A stretch of 7,307 nucleotides of DNA from Planctomycetaceae bacterium (GTDB taxonomy: Bacteria > Planctomycetota > Planctomycetia > Pirellulales > UBA1268), in the NCBI GenBank assembly GCA_018694455.1, contig JABHNP010000067.1, positions 1-7,307 on the forward strand, given 5' to 3'. The notes below the pieces were generated by a model. That model was not told where the DNA came from. It made no database searches and saw only the letters and a program-made list of their open reading frames with translations. A program made the position numbers and the translations under genes. Positions 5,349 to 7,307 of this stretch are shown here, piece by piece; the stretch's first letter is position 1, and every line of letters begins with the position of its first letter.

Positions 5349-5854
5349 AAAACTGATGCAATAAACTTTTCAAATACAAAGGCGCTGAAATTCTTTGCTG
5401 GAAAAGCGGTTTTTGCACCTGTTCTGTGGGTTACGCGTATCGATAGTTTGCAGAAAAAAGATGTGCTCTGTGGGGGCGTGTCACGCGGACTTTTAGTATC
5501 CAGTGGCCTTCATACTAAAAACGGTGTGTCTTTCAAGCGATCTCTATTCTTCACAATGCCGAAGACAATCGAGGGCGATGGTCGGTCAATTCCAGAGAGA
5601 GTGTGTCCACGGACCTTCTTCAAGAGTATTGATGAATCGACGTTAGGCGCCTGATTTCAAACGTGCCGACGGTCCTGCTTGATGTCTCATGTAATGTGAA
5701 ACTTGTTAAATTGTATGAAAGAATAGGTGCAACGCTGTCTAATTTTTGTTGGAGCGAATTTTCTTATGAAGCACTCTTGCTTCTTGTGATAAACAGGCTC
5801 GAGCAGTGTCACTATAAAGAAAAACACAGAAACCCTTCGTCAGCATGTTTTTGA
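5349..5854 (+). pseudogene. Decayed GNAT acetyltransferase (spermidine/diamine acetyltransferase-like)
   Basis: Two + strand frames, each too short alone, read together like a worn GNAT enzyme. Frame A is open from 5349 to a TGA at 5652-5654; frame B is open from 5636 to a TGA at 5852-5854. The overlap at 5636-5651 is where a frameshift would join them. Blocks in the expected order are: RIDSLQKKDVL (like the E-D-L-x-x-D segment), GLLVSSGLHTKNGVSF then RSLFFT (like V-L-x-A-E-x-x-G-x-P-V-G-F-A-L-Y-F-F), TIEGDGRSIPE (like the L-E-D-x-x-V-x-P-E strand), RTFFKSIDE (helix after the CoA loop), and in frame B VLLDVSCNVKLVKLYERIGA followed by EFSYEAL, close to the N-x-x-A-x-x-x-Y-E-x-x-G-A and final G-E-A-L of this family. 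The acetyl-CoA-binding R-G-x-G-x-G/A loop is not preserved and no start with a ribosome site is seen. The C-terminal block is the strongest evidence; the rest is by eye and could be over-read. Confidence 0.42.
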
Positions 5855-5911
5855 GCACAGTAGGCATGCGAAAAAATTAAGATCGAGGGTGGTGGTCTGT
5901 TTTTGACAGGA

Positions 5912-5932
5912 ACGCAGTTTTTTTACCTGCGT
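5912..5932 (-). terminator. Inverted repeat directly after the porin stop codon
   Basis: ACGCAG (5912-5917) and CTGCGT (5927-5932) form a perfect 6-bp stem with a 9-base loop, starting at the base next to the porin stop codon (5933-5935). Read leftward the loop is A-rich and no T-run follows the stem, so it is at best a weak terminator or a 3'-end stabilising hairpin. Confidence 0.3.
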
Positions 5933-7307
5933 CTACCACATGACCAGCATCTGAGTCTGGATGGCTGTGCCGCTGTAGCCGGCTCGATAGGGATACAATG
6001 AATTATCAGCAGGACTTCTGTTGTAGTAGAGTGCCTCAAATGTAAATTTGGCCTGCCGATTATTTTTTGGATAGAAATTGAAACCTCCGCCGTATTCTTG
6101 ACCCGTGCCGCTTCTGCCAGTAACAGCACTTGAACGACCGTAGACACCAAGTCTCTGAGGGATAAGGCAAAACGACATGGTTCCTGCTCCTCCCTGTTGA
6201 AATATACTTTGCGTCCTGAGGTTTGCCTCACCTCCTCCAACTGTATTAATCGCATAAAAGTCGTTGAGGAAACGCCAGTAATACTCGAAATTTAAAGCCA
6301 CCCCATTGTACTTCCAGCCAGCATCAACCGTTGCGAGTTGCGCCCGAAACTGCTTAAGCAATGTTCCCGGCTGGAGTGCACCAGGGAGGGCTATTGGTGT
6401 GCCGTTCGTAAGGCGCACAATGGTGTCTTCCGGGTTGTTGCCTTGAGCACCTGGTTCGCTTGTTGGAGACAGGGCCTGGAGCCCACTGCAGCCAATTCTG
6501 ATGACAGGGTCTGCATGTATTTCCATATCAGAATAGAATAATCCATAGCTGCCGAGTGGCTGCCAGTCGATAATGCCAGCCCACGCCATAGCTGTTCCAG
6601 GTCGATTTACCCCGGCACGAGATCCATCAATTCCATTCCATACACCGCCTCTGAAGTTGAGCTCACCATCCAGAAGATTTCCTTTGAACTCGACTCCAGG
6701 TGAGTAGGAAGGACGAAAGAAAGTATTGGCCATGCTGCGGTCTATGCCTAGAACCCAACGACTTGAGGTTCCCCACTCTCGTGTACCAGCGACGAATGAA
6801 ACGCCACCAAGCAGCATGAGTTGATCATTGAACTTCCACGCGATGTGTCCCAGTGGAGCAATGGCTGAATTTTGGCCGTTGTCTGTGGTCCCAAAGAGCG
6901 TGAGTGAGTACAGCAATCGTCTATCTGTGACATAACCTTCCGTCGTGAGAAAAAATCTGTTGATTTCAAAAGTGTTAATGTTGTTTACCGGGTTTGTTCG
7001 ATTTGCTTGAGTTGGTGGGCTGGTGCCATCGAGAGGAGTTGATGAAGTCCAGGTTTCCACAGAGCGAGCAAATTCAAACCAGCGAACTTGAACAAAGCCA
7101 TTCAAATAGAATGCGAATGGAAATGACTGTCGGTTGCGTGCTGCGTAGACTTCAAGTCCTTTTAAATTCGCAAGTGATGTTGCTGGGATATATCGAGGCC
7201 GTGGAATACCAGCGAGTCGGGAAGCAATTATGATCTCAGCTTCTTCACGAATAATTGCAGCAAGTTCTGGGTCGTGCTGAATAGTATCGCGAAGGTCTTT
7301 TTTATCA
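5933..7307 (-). CDS. Outer-membrane beta-barrel porin, phosphate-selective porin O/P-like (N-terminus outside window)
   Basis: The frame is open from the window edge to a TAG at 5935-5933, giving 457 visible residues. A TTG at 7105 is not the start, because coding continues upstream without a stop for 67 more residues. The first 60 or so visible residues are a helical pre-barrel segment (DPELAAIIREEAEIIIASRL), as seen before the barrel in many planctomycete porins. From about residue 65 the chain has alternating amphipathic strands rich in aromatic residues (FYLNGFVQVRWFEFARSV, then NTFEINRFFLTTEGYVTDRR and LLYSLTLFGTTDNGQ), and later FEYYWRFLNDFYAINTVGGG and FTFEALYYNRSP. It ends on an aromatic residue (MLVMW), as expected for a BAM-recognised C-terminal strand. 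The F-E-x-x-R-x-x-L-x-x-x-G-Y strand resembles the OprO/OprP-type porin family. It would sit in the outer membrane as a diffusion channel; the substrate is unknown. The signal peptide and promoter lie beyond the window. Confidence 0.8.
   Translation of the reverse strand, partial: DKKDLRDTIQHDPELAAIIREEAEIIIASRLAGIPRPRYIPATSLANLKGLEVYAARNRQSFPFAFYLNGFVQVRWFEFARSVETWTSSTPLDGTSPPTQANRTNPVNNINTFEINRFFLTTEGYVTDRRLLYSLTLFGTTDNGQNSAIAPLGHIAWKFNDQLMLLGGVSFVAGTREWGTSSRWVLGIDRSMANTFFRPSYSPGVEFKGNLLDGELNFRGGVWNGIDGSRAGVNRPGTAMAWAGIIDWQPLGSYGLFYSDMEIHADPVIRIGCSGLQALSPTSEPGAQGNNPEDTIVRLTNGTPIALPGALQPGTLLKQFRAQLATVDAGWKYNGVALNFEYYWRFLNDFYAINTVGGGEANLRTQSIFQQGGAGTMSFCLIPQRLGVYGRSSAVTGRSGTGQEYGGGFNFYPKNNRQAKFTFEALYYNRSPADNSLYPYRAGYSGTAIQTQMLVMW

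Larger units (their letters stand above)
5209..5932. other. 724-bp stretch without an intact gene
   Basis: Between the small acidic gene and the porin no frame gives a convincing complete gene. The first 140 bp should contain the promoter of the leftward gene and hold a dyad at 5290-5307. Bases 5349-5854 hold the remains of a GNAT-like gene on the + strand. The last 80 bp follow the porin stop and contain an inverted repeat at 5912-5932. No RNA gene or mobile element is seen. Confidence 0.6.

Noticed and set aside
5663..5854. 63-codon + strand frame with a GTG start as a small gene of its own
   Set aside because: It has no ribosome site, and the GNAT-like C-terminal motif begins at once, which fits a fragment of a broken gene better than an independent protein.
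1..7307. CRISPR array, insertion sequence, tRNA/rRNA or a multi-gene defence system
   Set aside because: I saw no spaced direct repeats, no transposase or terminal inverted repeats, no cloverleaf, and no nuclease, toxin or helicase genes. The genes present are ordinary housekeeping or hypothetical types.

Overview
The window looks like chromosomal DNA of a planctomycete. Two genes begin with the short zinc-ribbon pattern common in Planctomycetota (a Cys pair or C-P-N-x-H, then a K-[FL]-A-G-[QK] stretch, then C-x-K-C and a closing I-P). There is also a small secreted CxxCH protein and a large beta-barrel porin of a style often seen in that phylum. Base composition is moderate and several genes have no clear Shine-Dalgarno sequence. 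The assignment is an inference from protein style; no rRNA or other taxonomic marker is present.

Layout, left to right: the 3' end of an unrecognised + strand gene (1-221); a small secreted c-type-haem-like protein on + (457-816), with a hairpin leader in front and a strong hairpin behind; a convergent HD-superfamily phosphohydrolase on - (831-2174), probably co-transcribed with the zinc-ribbon membrane protein on - (2223-2900); a divergent zinc-ribbon soluble protein on + (3089-3637), whose promoter region holds a perfect 20-bp AT palindrome; a tandem ACT-domain protein on - (3670-4173); a divergent YbgC/FadM-type hotdog thioesterase on + (4328-4735); a 109-residue protein of unknown function on - (4879-5208) with a strong ribosome binding site; a roughly 720-bp stretch with no intact gene, which appears to hold a decayed GNAT (spermidine/diamine acetyltransferase-like) gene on +; and the 3' part of an outer-membrane porin on - (5933 to the window end).

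The genes do not form one obvious pathway. Only the zinc-ribbon membrane gene and the HD gene are arranged like an operon (same strand, 47-bp gap). The rest are single genes in alternating orientation, with hairpins or dyads in most convergent gaps. I see no rRNA, tRNA, CRISPR array, insertion sequence or phage gene, and no defence or biosynthetic island. The points most worth a second look are the GNAT-like pseudogene, a haem-motif protein with no conventional second axial ligand, a terminator-like hairpin embedded in the last codons of the opposing HD gene, and dyad-symmetric sites upstream of the zinc-ribbon pair and of the unknown 109-residue gene.
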